64,000 bases of DNA from Streptomyces sp. HSG2 (GCF_016598575.1 NZ_CP066801.1:1670501-1734500), one strand, 5' to 3'; shown: positions 53,749-62,664, numbered from the stretch's first letter. Numbers and translations: made by a program. Notes: a model not told the origin generated them from the letters alone.

Positions 53749-54523
53749 CACGCTGCCCAATCCCGAGAGAAACCCCGCGAAGCCCACCGGAGAGCTGATC
53801 CGGTTCGAGCAGGTGACCAAGCGGTTCGGTGACAACACCGTCCTCGACCACCTCGACTTCGCCGTGGAGGCCGGCAAGCACGTGACCCTGATCGGCCCGT
53901 CCGGGTCCGGGAAGACGACGATCCTGCGTCTGCTGATGACCCTCCTCAAGCCCGACGAGGGGCGGATCACCGTCGACGGGCAACCGCTGTTCCCGGCCTC
54001 CGAGAAGCGGGTCCGCGAGGTCCGTAAGAAGATCGGCATGGTGTTCCAGCAGTTCAACCTGTTCCCCAACATGACGGTGCTGCGGAACGTCACCGAGGCC
54101 CCGGTGACGGTGCTGGGCCTCTCGAAGGACGAGGCCGCCGAACGGGCCAGGGAGCTGCTGGATCTGGTCGGGCTGGCCGACAAGTGCGACGCCCACCCCT
54201 CGCGGCTCTCCGGCGGCCAGCAGCAGCGCGTCGCCATCGCCCGGGCCCTGGCGATGCGCCCCAAGGTCCTGCTGCTCGACGAGGTCACCTCGGCACTCGA
54301 CCCCGAGCTGGTGGCGGGCGTGCTGGACCTCCTGCGGGACATCGCTCGCACCACCGACATCACGATGTTGTGCGTCACCCACGAGATGACCTTCGCCCGG
54401 GACATCTCGGACCACGTCCTGATGTTCGACTCGGGTCGGGTCATCGAATCGGGGACACCCGAGAAGATCTTCAACGATCCCGACCACGAGCGGACCCGCG
54501 AGTTCCTCGGCGCGGTCCTCTGA
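53738..54523 (+). CDS. ehuA: Ectoine/hydroxyectoine ABC transporter ATP-binding protein EhuA
   Basis: A 261-aa ABC ATPase of the polar amino-acid type. Walker A is TLIGPSGSGKTTILR, Q-loop FQQFNLFPNMTVLRNV, signature LSGGQQQRVAIARAL, Walker B VLLLDEVTSALDPE, H-loop CVTHEMTFA, and the D-loop is intact. The start is TTG 53738 with GGAG 7 nt upstream, overlapping ehuD by 11 bp; a TTG 27 nt earlier lacks a site. It powers import through EhuC-EhuD. The operon ends with a strong hairpin. No ectoine degradation gene follows, unlike in proteobacterial ehu clusters, so the role here is probably osmoprotectant uptake. Confidence 0.92.
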   Translation: MPTDTLPNPERNPAKPTGELIRFEQVTKRFGDNTVLDHLDFAVEAGKHVTLIGPSGSGKTTILRLLMTLLKPDEGRITVDGQPLFPASEKRVREVRKKIGMVFQQFNLFPNMTVLRNVTEAPVTVLGLSKDEAAERARELLDLVGLADKCDAHPSRLSGGQQQRVAIARALAMRPKVLLLDEVTSALDPELVAGVLDLLRDIARTTDITMLCVTHEMTFARDISDHVLMFDSGRVIESGTPEKIFNDPDHERTREFLGAVL

Positions 54524-54536
54524 CCTCCTCACGGCG

Positions 54537-54565
54537 CCACCGCCCCCGGTCGCCGGGGGCGGTGG
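54537..54565 (+). terminator. ehu operon terminator hairpin
   Basis: CCACCGCCCCCGG and CCGGGGGCGGTGG (13 bp, perfect) flank TCG, 14 bp after the ehuA stop. Confidence 0.8.
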
Positions 54566-54674
54566 GCGGCCGTCCCCGGGCGGCCCCCGGGGAGCGGTCG
54601 TGACCACCCCCGGCGACCGGGTAGTATTCTCCCGACGCCGCTCACCGGACACTATCCGGGACGGCGGGAGTCAC

Positions 54675-54748
54675 GCGCCGCTAGCTCAGTTGGTTAGAGC
54701 AGCTGACTCTTAATCAGCGGGTCCGGGGTTCGAGTCCCTGGCGGCGCA
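54675..54748 (+). tRNA. tRNA-Lys (CTT anticodon), copy 2
   Basis: Identical over all 74 bases to copies 1 and 3. The likely promoter has TAGTAT at 54622-54627 and GTGACC about 16 bp upstream of it. The region after it (54749-54788) is nearly identical to the region after copy 3. Confidence 0.97.
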
Positions 54749-54757
54749 CCGACGGCA

Positions 54758-54785
54758 CAGGCCCTCCGCTACGGCGGGGGGCCTG
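54758..54785 (+). terminator. tRNA-Lys copy 2 terminator
   Basis: CAGGCCCTCCGC and GCGGGGGGCCTG (one G-U type mismatch) flank a 4-nt loop directly downstream of the tRNA; copy 3 has the same element. Confidence 0.7.
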
Positions 54786-54807
54786 CGGCGTGTCCGCCCC
54801 GGCGCCG

Positions 54808-55920
54808 TCAGTGCGGGCCGTCCGACCGCCCCGCGCAGAACGCCACCGTCAGCTCCCTCACCAGCGCCGTCCGCTCACGGTCGTCGAAGTCGACGAGCCC
54901 CCGCGCGGTCAACCGGTTCACCGTGTCCTGCACCGCGTCGACCACCGAGGCCAGGACGCTCGCCCGCTCCCGGGCGTCCAGTGCCGCGATCCGCCGGCGA
55001 CGCATCGCGGCGGCGACCTCCGGCGCGTACTCCACCCGGACCGGGCGCACCGAGAAGACCTCCAGTCCGACCGTCGCCGCCTCCTCCGCCACCAGCCGGG
55101 TCAGCGACCCGGCCACGTCGCGGGCCTCGCCGGCGGCCTCCAGGGGAACCCGGATCAACGCCGCCTCGACGCAGGCACGCACGTACGCCTCGTGGTCCGT
55201 GACACTCCACAACGCCCGCGCGGTGTCCCGCACCCGCCACACGACCAGGAGCACCGTCCGCAGCGGCACGCCGCTCGCGTCCGCGGCGGGCATGGGCGCG
55301 CCGCGCCAGTGCCGGAGTCGCACGTCGACGCGGCGGCGCCGGAGCAGGGGGTTGACCCAGAGCAGCCCGGTGCGGCGGACGGTGCCCCGGTACCGCCCGA
55401 AGAGGCAGAGGACCCGGGCCCGCCCGGCGTGGGAACGGACCAGTCCGCCGAAGCCGAGGAGCGCCGGCAGCAACCAGGCCCCGCAGATCGCCCACGCGGC
55501 GGCGCCGCCCCACGTCGAGGAAGGGGTGGAGAGGGCGGAACGCGAGAGCCACCACGCGGTGACGGCCGCGCCGGCCAGCGATCCGGAGCCGACGAGCACC
55601 CCGAGCGCGCCGGGGAGTACCCGGGCGGGACGCTCGACGAGGTCCGGTTCGGGTTCGGGCGCCGAAGGGTGCGCCGAGATGACGGGGGGAGACGACCGAT
55701 CCTCCGGGTCGTGCTCGCGCGTCGCCCTGCGGGGGCCGACCGGCGGCGGCAGCTGTCGCGCCGCGTCGCGGAAGAGCAGGTGCACCGGGATCTCGGTGGT
55801 CGACTCGCTTCGGATCAGGCGCTCCGGGCGGGGCTGCTCGTCCGCCGGCCGACTGTGCGGATCGGGCCCTCCCCCGGCGGGGCGCGAGGTGGCGGAGGGG
55901 GTCGGCGGGGTCGCGCTCAC
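54808..55920 (-). CDS. SPFH/band 7 (prohibitin-like) membrane protein
   Basis: A 370-aa protein with a long disordered Pro/Glu-rich N-terminus (about 1-100), two membrane helices (LGVLVGSGSLAGAAVTAWWLS; AWAICGAWLLPALLGFGGLV, about 105-160), then an SPFH domain. The markers are VLCLFGRYRGTVRRTGLLWVNPLLRRRRVDVRLR, PLRTVLLVVWRVRDTARALWSVTDHEAYVRACVEAALIRVPLE and VEEAATVGLEVFSVRPVRVEYAPEVAAAM in the expected order. Such proteins form oligomeric membrane scaffolds. GTG 55920 overlaps the stop of the upstream NlpC/P60 gene (GTGA), so the two are coupled. The pair sits between two tRNA-Lys copies and is transcribed opposite to them. Confidence 0.9.
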   Translation of the reverse strand: MSATPPTPSATSRPAGGGPDPHSRPADEQPRPERLIRSESTTEIPVHLLFRDAARQLPPPVGPRRATREHDPEDRSSPPVISAHPSAPEPEPDLVERPARVLPGALGVLVGSGSLAGAAVTAWWLSRSALSTPSSTWGGAAAWAICGAWLLPALLGFGGLVRSHAGRARVLCLFGRYRGTVRRTGLLWVNPLLRRRRVDVRLRHWRGAPMPAADASGVPLRTVLLVVWRVRDTARALWSVTDHEAYVRACVEAALIRVPLEAAGEARDVAGSLTRLVAEEAATVGLEVFSVRPVRVEYAPEVAAAMRRRRIAALDARERASVLASVVDAVQDTVNRLTARGLVDFDDRERTALVRELTVAFCAGRSDGPH

Positions 55921-56717
55921 GGCGCTCCGGCCTCCGCGCGCGAGGCGGCTCGGAGCGGCCCCTTGAGCCCTTCGCCGGTCGGACCCTCCTCGACGAGCCC
56001 GTTGTAGCGGTACGGGACGTATCCGGAGGAGTTCCGCCAGTAGGCGTAAGGGGTGACGCGGCCGACGGCGTGCGGGGGCGTCTGTTCGTAGGCGAGGTAG
56101 GACTCGCGGGTGTCGTCCGTCCAACCGGCGAAGATCACCACGTGGGAGCCGGACGAGGGGTTGGCCGGGTTGTGGAAGAGCAGGATGTCGCCGGGGAGCA
56201 GTTCGTCCTTGGTGATCCGCTCGCCGAAGTGGTGGAGGCTCCCCGTCCATTCGTTGCCGGTGAGTCCCCAGGCCATGGACACGTATCCGGAGCAGTCCTG
56301 TCGGTAGCCGTCGTACCAGTACCTGCTCATGCTGTAGGGAACCCGTGCGGAGACCCAGGTCCGGGCCCGCTCGATGATCCGGTCACGCGTCGTGGGGGGC
56401 GTGTCGACCGCCCACATCGGCGTCACGTCCGGGTCGACGCCGTAGAGCGGCGCGCGGGGTCCCTGCGGGGTCTCGCCCGGTTCGATCGCCTCGACCTGCG
56501 GGGCTGCGGAGGGGGTGTCGTCCGCGGGGAGTGCCGCCGCCTGACCCGCTCCCGCCACGGCCAAGGGCGTCGCGGTCGCGGCGACCACCGTCCGGACGAC
56601 CGCCGGGCGGGCGAGCGCGCCGCCGCGCGACGCCCTCGGCGGGATCCGCGTGGCAAGGCACCCCGCGCACGCGCACGCGGGGTCGGGAGCGACTTCCTCG
56701 AATTCCGGAGCCTCCAT
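55917..56717 (-). CDS. NlpC/P60-type cell wall peptidase, membrane-anchored
   Basis: A 266-aa protein. The N-terminus is cytoplasmic with an odd Cys cluster (PDPACACAGC, three Cys at 15, 17, 20), followed by a signal-anchor helix (about 38-62). The C-terminal domain (about 108-255) has the NlpC/P60-like catalytic Cys142 in DCSGYVSMAWGL, the base His192 in SHVVIFAGW, and family-typical LPGDILLF and RVPYSMSRYWYDGYRQ. It should cleave peptide stems in peptidoglycan at the outer face. ATG 56717 was chosen for GAGGGG just upstream. It is the first gene of a two-gene unit with the SPFH protein (GTGA overlap), suggesting the scaffold organises this enzyme. Confidence 0.9.
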   Translation of the reverse strand: MEAPEFEEVAPDPACACAGCLATRIPPRASRGGALARPAVVRTVVAATATPLAVAGAGQAAALPADDTPSAAPQVEAIEPGETPQGPRAPLYGVDPDVTPMWAVDTPPTTRDRIIERARTWVSARVPYSMSRYWYDGYRQDCSGYVSMAWGLTGNEWTGSLHHFGERITKDELLPGDILLFHNPANPSSGSHVVIFAGWTDDTRESYLAYEQTPPHAVGRVTPYAYWRNSSGYVPYRYNGLVEEGPTGEGLKGPLRAASRAEAGAP

Positions 56718-56914
56718 GAGACACCCCTCACATTCCAGGCGGAGAATCGTCACCGCGGTACGTGTCGGCAAGCCTCTCAACCGGCGCCCGGGAACGCATG
56801 TTGACGGTCCGAACGACGTACCGGGCGCCGCACGTGCCGGGCGGGCGCGGGTCGGGGGCGGGCGGACCGGGGCGGGTGAGCCTCCGCGGTCGGGTAGAGT
56901 GGGCACGTCAGCGA

Positions 56915-56988
56915 GCGCCGCTAGCTCAGTTGGTTAGAGCAGCTGACTCTTAATCAGCGGGTCCGGGGTTCGAGTCCCTGGCGGCGCA
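56915..56988 (+). tRNA. tRNA-Lys (CTT anticodon), copy 3
   Basis: Identical over all 74 bases to copies 1 and 2. The -10 candidate TAGAGT is at 56895-56900. Its upstream sequence differs from that of copy 2, while the downstream sequence is nearly identical. Confidence 0.97.
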
Positions 56989-56993
56989 CCGAC

Positions 56994-57029
56994 GGCACAG
57001 GCCCTCCGCTCCGGCGGGGGGCCTGTGCC
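56994..57029 (+). terminator. tRNA-Lys copy 3 terminator
   Basis: GGCACAGGCCCTCCGC pairs with GCGGGGGGCCTGTGCC (one mismatch) across a 4-nt loop. It is a longer stem than in copy 2, whose lower stem has lost complementarity. Confidence 0.75.
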
Positions 57030-57472
57030 GTGTCCGGAGCCGTCGAGTTCGCGTGCGCCGTGGTCCGTGCGGCCCCTTTCGGGTCTTCGCCGGGTCCTTT
57101 CCTCTTCGCGATCTCCCGTCGCGGTGACCCTCACTGTCCGGATATACCGCCGATCGAGCGAAAAGGGCGCCGTTCCCATGTTGCGATCATGCCGGGTGCC
57201 GTAGAACCCTGTTCCGGTCGGGGGCGACGGAGCCGACCGCGGGGGCCGAGGAGTGCCCGGCGGGCCGGTATACACGAGGGCGGGGCCCGCGCGGAACAGG
57301 ATGCCGAAAGGGCGACCTGCAACCGGTGGCCGGCATTCCATGTCTATAAAGTGGTGCACGACGTGGTGACTGCGGGCCGCCACCAATACGCCTGCCCACG
57401 GTCGAGGGGGACCGGTCGCGGGCGCTGGAAGCTACGAAACACGCGGGTTCGCCGCGTGTGGGGGGAAGACTC
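57030..57472 (+). promoter_or_regulatory. cslA promoter region
   Basis: About 440 bp without a gene. It contains several AT-rich islands unusual for this DNA (GGATATACC at 57138, GGTATACACG at 57265, TCTATAAAG at 57342). These could hold promoters for the cslA-glxA operon. No defined operator was recognised. Confidence 0.4.
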
Positions 57473-59470
57473 ATGGCGTCGACGCCGTCGGGCGACCGAC
57501 AGGACTTCGATGCGTCCCAAACCACCCAACTCAGGGTGCCGACGCATCGCAACACCACCACCGGCACCTTCCGCCGCATCCGGAAGACACTGCCTCGCTA
57601 CGACTACGAGCACTACAGCCGACTCTCGGGCCCCCTCACCCAGCCCGATCCCGACAAGCCCTACCGGGTGCGGTACCGCTCGCTCATATCCCAGGAACCG
57701 CACCGCGTCCGCATCGCGTTGATGCTGGCCGCCGCGCCGGTACTGTCCGTCGTACTCCTGGTCTGGCTGCTCCAGCCGGAGCACTGGACGGAACGGGACT
57801 ACCCGGCGTTCGAGTGGCTTCCCGCGCTCGACGTGGTCATGCTCGTCTCGATCGGACTGATCGAGTTCTTCCGCTGCATGAACGTGGTCTCCAACGCCCA
57901 CGCCACGCTGGTCGCCCGGGACCCGATCCCGGTGGTTCCGGAGACCGGCACCCGGGTCGCCTTCCTCACCTCCTTCGTCCCCGGCAAGGAACCGCTGGAG
58001 ATGGTGACGAAGACTCTGGAGGCGGCGGTCAAGATCCGCCACCGCGGGACGATGCACGTGTGGCTGCTCGACGAGGGGGACGACCCCGAGGTGAAGGCGG
58101 TCTGCGAACGCCTGGGCGTCCACCACTTCTCCCGCAAGGGCGTCGCGAAGTGGAACCGGGAGAAGGGCCCGCACCGCAAGAAGACCAAGCACGGCAACTA
58201 CAACGCCTGGCTGGACGCGCACGGCGACGACTACGACTTCTTCGCCTCCGTCGACACCGACCACGTGCCGCTCCCCAACTACCTGGAGCGGATGCTCGGC
58301 TTCTTCCGCGACCCCGACGTCGGCTTCGTCATCGGACCGCAGGTCTACGGCAACTACGACAACTTCGTCACCAAGGCGGCGGAGTCGCAGCAGTTCCTCT
58401 TCCACGCGCTGATCCAGCGGGCGGGCAACCGCTACGGCTCGCCGATGTTCGTCGGCACCTCCAACGCCGTACGGATCAAGGCGATCAAGCAGATCGGCGG
58501 TCTGTACGACTCGATCACCGAGGACATGGCGACCGGCTTCGAGATGCACCGGGCCAAGAACCCGGCGACCGGCCGCAAGTGGCGTTCGGTCTACACCCCG
58601 GACGTGCTCGCCGTCGGCGAGGGCCCCAACGCCTGGACGGACTTCTTCACCCAGCAGATGCGCTGGTCCCGCGGAACCTACGAGACGATCCTCAAGCAGT
58701 ACTGGAAGGGCTGGTACTCGCTCCCGCCGAGCAAGCTCTTCAACTACACGATGATGATCATCTTCTACCCGATGTCCGCCCTGAACTGGATTCTCGCGGC
58801 GCTGAGTTGCGCGCTCTTCCTGGGTCTCGGCGCGTCGGGCGTCAACATCGACCCGGCGGTCTGGCTGATGCTCTACGGCAACGCCTCCGCCCTCCAGATC
58901 GGCCTCTACGTCTGGAACCGCCGGCACAACGTCTCCCCGCACGAGCCCGAGGGCTCCGGGGGCGTCGCGGGCATGGTGATGTCCGCGCTGTCCGCCCCGC
59001 TCTACGCCAAGGCCCTGATCGACTCGGCGCTCCGTCGCAAGAGCAAGTTCGTGGTGACGCCGAAGGGCGACTCGGCCAGCCCGGACACGCTGTTCGGGAC
59101 CTTCCGGTACCACTGGTACTTCATCCTGATCTTCGGTGCCTCGATCGCCGCGGGCTTCGTCTTCGGCAACTCGCATCCGGCGATGATCATCTGGGCCTCG
59201 TTCGCCCTGCTGATCACCGCAACGCCGATCTTCGTCTGGCGCCACTCGTTGCGGAACCTCAAGCCCGACCCCGGCCCGTCGGCCGAGCCGGCGGTGTCGG
59301 AAGCGACACCCGGCACCGTCTCCGGCGCGACCGGGATCCCGGAACCGGCCGCCGGTGGCGAGCGGCGTCAGCGGCCCGCTTGGGCCGACCCGGACGGCAG
59401 CGACGGAGGGAACGACCAGACCATGCAGATCACCCTTGGCGGAAGCGGACTGAGGGGACGTGACGAATGA
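57473..59470 (+). CDS. cslA: CslA, cellulose synthase-like glycosyltransferase of the tip glycan
   Basis: A 665-aa processive GT2 membrane enzyme that makes the beta-glucan-like polymer at hyphal tips in Streptomyces. N-terminal helices near 80-140 (VRIALMLAAAPVLSVVLLVWLL; VVMLVSIGLIEFF) precede the catalytic domain. It contains the D,D,D,QxxRW set: LLDEGDDPE, ASVDTDHVPLPNYLERMLGFF, SITEDMATGFEMH and FFTQQMRWSRGTYETIL. C-terminal helices lie at about 425-590. GGGGGAAG precedes the ATG. The stop overlaps glxA (ATGA), giving the classical coupled cslA-glxA operon. It acts with GlxA, and in other species with an LPMO and a GH6 enzyme. Confidence 0.95.
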   Translation: MASTPSGDRQDFDASQTTQLRVPTHRNTTTGTFRRIRKTLPRYDYEHYSRLSGPLTQPDPDKPYRVRYRSLISQEPHRVRIALMLAAAPVLSVVLLVWLLQPEHWTERDYPAFEWLPALDVVMLVSIGLIEFFRCMNVVSNAHATLVARDPIPVVPETGTRVAFLTSFVPGKEPLEMVTKTLEAAVKIRHRGTMHVWLLDEGDDPEVKAVCERLGVHHFSRKGVAKWNREKGPHRKKTKHGNYNAWLDAHGDDYDFFASVDTDHVPLPNYLERMLGFFRDPDVGFVIGPQVYGNYDNFVTKAAESQQFLFHALIQRAGNRYGSPMFVGTSNAVRIKAIKQIGGLYDSITEDMATGFEMHRAKNPATGRKWRSVYTPDVLAVGEGPNAWTDFFTQQMRWSRGTYETILKQYWKGWYSLPPSKLFNYTMMIIFYPMSALNWILAALSCALFLGLGASGVNIDPAVWLMLYGNASALQIGLYVWNRRHNVSPHEPEGSGGVAGMVMSALSAPLYAKALIDSALRRKSKFVVTPKGDSASPDTLFGTFRYHWYFILIFGASIAAGFVFGNSHPAMIIWASFALLITATPIFVWRHSLRNLKPDPGPSAEPAVSEATPGTVSGATGIPEPAAGGERRQRPAWADPDGSDGGNDQTMQITLGGSGLRGRDE

Positions 59471-61404
59471 GGGACCGTGCCGGCCGCCGGCGTGCCCGTC
59501 GCTTCGCGATAGGCACGACGGTGGTGGTAGCGCTGGCCGGGATGAACGGGCCGTGGCTCTACCGCTTCGGATCCGAGAAGTACCACCAGTACACGATCAA
59601 CAAGCCCGAGTACAAGGCCGAGAACGGCAAGTGGGAAGTGGTCGAGTTCCCCGCGAAGTATCGGCAGAACACCATCCACGCGGCACTGCTGCACACCGGG
59701 AAGGTCCTTCTCGTCGCCGGGTCCGGCAACGACCAGGAGAACTTCGACGCCAAGCAGTACGACACCCGCGTCTGGGACCCGGTCGAGGGCACCGTCAAGA
59801 AGGTGCCCACCCCGAACGACCTCTTCTGCACCGGGCACACCCAACTGTCCAACGGGAACCTGCTGATCGCCGGTGGCACCAAGCGCTACGAGAAGCTCAA
59901 GGGTGACGTGGAGAAGGCCGGCGGCCTGATGATCGTCCACAACGAGAACCCCGACAAGCCGATGACGCTGCCCGCCGGCACGATCTTCACCGGCAAGGAG
60001 AACGGCAAGACCTTCGTCTCCAAGGACCCGGTGCTGGTTCCCCGGGCGGAGAAGAACTTCGACGAGGAGACCGGGGAGTTCCTGGGCAACACCCCCGGCT
60101 ACGGCCGGATCTACGTCGAGGCGCAGAAGAAGGGCGCGGAGTACGAGACCGGGACCCAGGACAACTACCGCATCGAGGGCCTGGAAGGCGAGGACGCCCG
60201 CAACACCTACGGGATCGCGGAGAAACTCGCACTGGACAAGAAGGACTTCCAGGGAATCCGGGACGCCTTCGAATTCGACCCGGTCGCCGAGAAGTACGTC
60301 AAGGTCGACCCCATGCACGAGGCCCGCTGGTATCCGACGCTCACCACGCTGAGCGACGGCAAGATCCTCAGCGTCTCCGGCCTCGACGACATCGGCCAGC
60401 TCGTGCCGGGCAAGAACGAGGTCTACGACCCCGAGACCCAGGAGTGGACCTACACCGAGGAGGAGCGCCAGTTCCCCACCTACCCGGCGCTGTTCCTGAC
60501 GCGAGAAGGCAAGATCTTCTACTCGGGCTCCAACGCGGGCTACGGCCCTGACGACGTCGGTCGCGACCCGGGTATCTGGGACGTGGAGACCAACGAGTTC
60601 ACCGAGATCCCCGGCATGAGCGACGCGAACATGCTGGAGACGTCCGCGACCGTCCTGCTGCCGCCGGCTCAGGACGAGCGGTACATGGTGGTCGGCGGCG
60701 GCGGCGTCGGGGAGTCCCGGCTGGCGAGCGAGAAGACCCGCCTGGTCGACCTGAGCGCCGACGAGCCCCGCTTCACCGACGGCCCCTCACTGGAGAAGGG
60801 CACCCGCTACCCGCAGGTCTCCGTCCTCCCCACCGACGAGGTGCTGGTCTCCGGCGGCTCCGAGGACTACCGGGGCCGGAGCGACTCCAACATCCTCCAG
60901 GCCCGGATCTACGACACCGAGGCCGACGAGTTCCGGCGGGTCGCCGACCCCCTGGTGGGCCGCAACTACCACTCCGGTTCGATCCTGTTGCCGGACGGGC
61001 GCGTGATGTTCTTCGGCTCGGACTCGCTCTTCGCCGACAAGGCCAACACCAAGCCCGGCGAGTTCGAGCAGCGCATCGAGATCTACACCCCGCCCTATCT
61101 CTACGGCGAGGACCGGCCGGATCTGGCCGATGGGCCGGAGAGCATCGGGCGCGGGGAGTCGGGGACGTTCACATCGAGCGTGGCGGAGTCGATCGAGAAG
61201 GTCCGCCTGATCCGGCCGAGCGCCTCGACCCACGTCACCGACGTCGACCAGCGGTCGATCGCCCTGGACTTCGAGGCGGAGGGGGACCGGCTGACGGTGA
61301 CCGTGCCCGAGAACGCCAACCTGGTCCAGGCAGGGTGGTACATGATGTTCGCCACGGACGGCAACGGCGTGCCGAGCAAGGCCCGCTGGGTGCGGGTGCC
61401 GTAG
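59467..61404 (+). CDS. glxA: GlxA, membrane-anchored radical copper oxidase
   Basis: A 645-aa galactose-oxidase-like enzyme required for tip-glycan deposition in S. lividans and S. coelicolor. A signal-anchor helix is near residues 13-33. Active-site residues are in place: Cys121 (LFCTGH) and Tyr289 (EARWYPT) form the thioether cross-link, with Trp288 beside it. Tyr501 and His502 (GRNYHSGS) and His589 (STHVTD) fit the copper ligands. Kelch-like repeats make up the propeller, and a C-terminal Ig-like domain (DUF1929 type) starts near 540. ATG 59467 overlaps the cslA stop. Maturation needs copper; a chaperone is not in the window. Confidence 0.96.
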   Translation: MRDRAGRRRARRFAIGTTVVVALAGMNGPWLYRFGSEKYHQYTINKPEYKAENGKWEVVEFPAKYRQNTIHAALLHTGKVLLVAGSGNDQENFDAKQYDTRVWDPVEGTVKKVPTPNDLFCTGHTQLSNGNLLIAGGTKRYEKLKGDVEKAGGLMIVHNENPDKPMTLPAGTIFTGKENGKTFVSKDPVLVPRAEKNFDEETGEFLGNTPGYGRIYVEAQKKGAEYETGTQDNYRIEGLEGEDARNTYGIAEKLALDKKDFQGIRDAFEFDPVAEKYVKVDPMHEARWYPTLTTLSDGKILSVSGLDDIGQLVPGKNEVYDPETQEWTYTEEERQFPTYPALFLTREGKIFYSGSNAGYGPDDVGRDPGIWDVETNEFTEIPGMSDANMLETSATVLLPPAQDERYMVVGGGGVGESRLASEKTRLVDLSADEPRFTDGPSLEKGTRYPQVSVLPTDEVLVSGGSEDYRGRSDSNILQARIYDTEADEFRRVADPLVGRNYHSGSILLPDGRVMFFGSDSLFADKANTKPGEFEQRIEIYTPPYLYGEDRPDLADGPESIGRGESGTFTSSVAESIEKVRLIRPSASTHVTDVDQRSIALDFEAEGDRLTVTVPENANLVQAGWYMMFATDGNGVPSKARWVRVP

Positions 61405-61415
61405 GCGCCGGGAGC

Positions 61416-61462
61416 AGGGCCCCGGTGGGGAGTGGGGGTGCCTCCCTCCCCACCGGGGCCCT
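61416..61462. terminator. Bidirectional terminator between glxA and the GH6 gene
   Basis: Perfect 17-bp arms (61416-61432 and 61446-61462) with a 13-nt loop fill the gap between the two convergent stop codons. It should stop transcripts from both sides. Confidence 0.85.
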
Positions 61463-61463
61463 C

Positions 61464-62486
61464 TCAGTTCGCCGACCGGGCTAGCCCCAGGGCGTACTCG
61501 GGCCACCACTCCCCCGCCTTGGGACCGCCCTTGCACTCCCCGTCCGATTCCCCGGGGCGCTTGATCCACAGGTAGGCGTCGACCAGGGGATCGGCGGTGT
61601 CGCGGGTGGGTGCCTCGCCCAGCGCCCGGCCGGGCGGATTGCACCAGCGCTCGCTCGCATCGCCCCCGGTGTAGGGGCCGTTGCCGTTGCGGCTGGTGTC
61701 GATGACGAAGGGCTTCCCGCCGACCTTGGCGGACAACTCCTTGCCGTAGGCGATCGAGTCCTCGGTGGTGTAGTAGTTCGAGACGTTGACCGAGAAGCCG
61801 TCGGCCCGCTCGACGCCCGCCCACCGCAGCGGTTCGAAGATCTGGTCCGGCTCCCCCCAACCGGCGTTGCCCGCGTCGAGGTAGACGGTGGTGTCGGGGA
61901 GCGCCTTCAGGGTGGCGATCGCTTCCCGCAAGAGCGCGTAGCGCTCCTCGTGGTACACCTCGGGCGTGCAGCCGTCCACGAGGTGCAGCACCGCGTCCGG
62001 CTCCAAAATCACCGTGGCCGGCCGATCGTCGATCCCCTCGGCCACGGCCTCGACGAAGGCGCGGTAGGCCGCGCCGTCGACCGCGCCGCCCTGCGAGTAC
62101 TGGCCGCAGTCCCGGTGCGGGATGTTGTACAGCACGAGCAGCGCCGTGCGGTCGACCGCCGCGGCGGCCTCGGTGAAACCGCGGCTCTGGGCCTCGGCTT
62201 CCTCCGGGCTGATCCACTCGGCCACCGGCCGTTCGGCGATCCGGCGGATCAGGTCGGCCTCCTCGTCACGGCCGTCCCGCTCCAGTTCCGCCAACTCGCG
62301 CGCGGCGGTGCCCTCCGGGTTGACCCAGTAGGGGGCGGATCCCGCGGGCTGCCGGGCGGGCGCGCCGTCCCCCTCGGCATCGCCGGCGTCCGCGTCCGAG
62401 CAGCCCGCCAGGAGCAGCACCGCCCCGACCGCCGCCGCGCGGACCCGGGCCCCGCCGATCCTTCCGACGCCCCTGGTGCCGTCCAT
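61464..62486 (-). CDS. cslZ: GH6 endoglucanase lipoprotein (CslZ-like)
   Basis: A 340-aa secreted beta-1,4-glucanase of family GH6. MDGTRGVGRIGG, then a hydrophobic helix ending in a lipobox (LLLAGC), gives a predicted lipid anchor. GH6 motifs: LLVLYNIPHRDCGQYSQGG with the catalytic Asp, TVILEPDAVLHLVDGC with the second Asp, YLDAGNAGWGEP, and the C-terminal GRALGEAPTRDTADPLVDAYLWIKRPGESDGEC. The ATG at 62486 follows GGGGGAG. Its adjacency and convergence with cslA-glxA mark it as the glucanase that processes the same glycan, called cslZ in S. coelicolor from memory. It differs from free cellulases by its anchor and the lack of a carbohydrate-binding module. Confidence 0.93.
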   Translation of the reverse strand: MDGTRGVGRIGGARVRAAAVGAVLLLAGCSDADAGDAEGDGAPARQPAGSAPYWVNPEGTAARELAELERDGRDEEADLIRRIAERPVAEWISPEEAEAQSRGFTEAAAAVDRTALLVLYNIPHRDCGQYSQGGAVDGAAYRAFVEAVAEGIDDRPATVILEPDAVLHLVDGCTPEVYHEERYALLREAIATLKALPDTTVYLDAGNAGWGEPDQIFEPLRWAGVERADGFSVNVSNYYTTEDSIAYGKELSAKVGGKPFVIDTSRNGNGPYTGGDASERWCNPPGRALGEAPTRDTADPLVDAYLWIKRPGESDGECKGGPKAGEWWPEYALGLARSAN

Positions 62487-62664
62487 CCAACTCCCCCTAG
62501 GGTGCACTCGGTCGAGGCTCAATCCTGACATACGCCCCGCCCGCCCCGGGGCCCTCACGCCCGAGGGGCGAGGTTTCGGGGCGGATTCGCCACGAAACGG
62601 TCGCGGTGAGGTGGGCCGATACGACCGCCTTCGTCGAGGAGCGCGCCGGAGAAGGCACGGCCGG

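Noticed and set aside
56718..56914. c-di-AMP (ydaO-type) riboswitch upstream of the NlpC gene
   Set aside because: Such elements often precede wall-hydrolase genes in Streptomyces, but this leader is short and lacks the expected conserved core.
57344..59245. 633-codon minus-strand frame opposite cslA
   Set aside because: Complement of a gene with all GT2 motifs; composition typical of antisense in GC-rich coding DNA.
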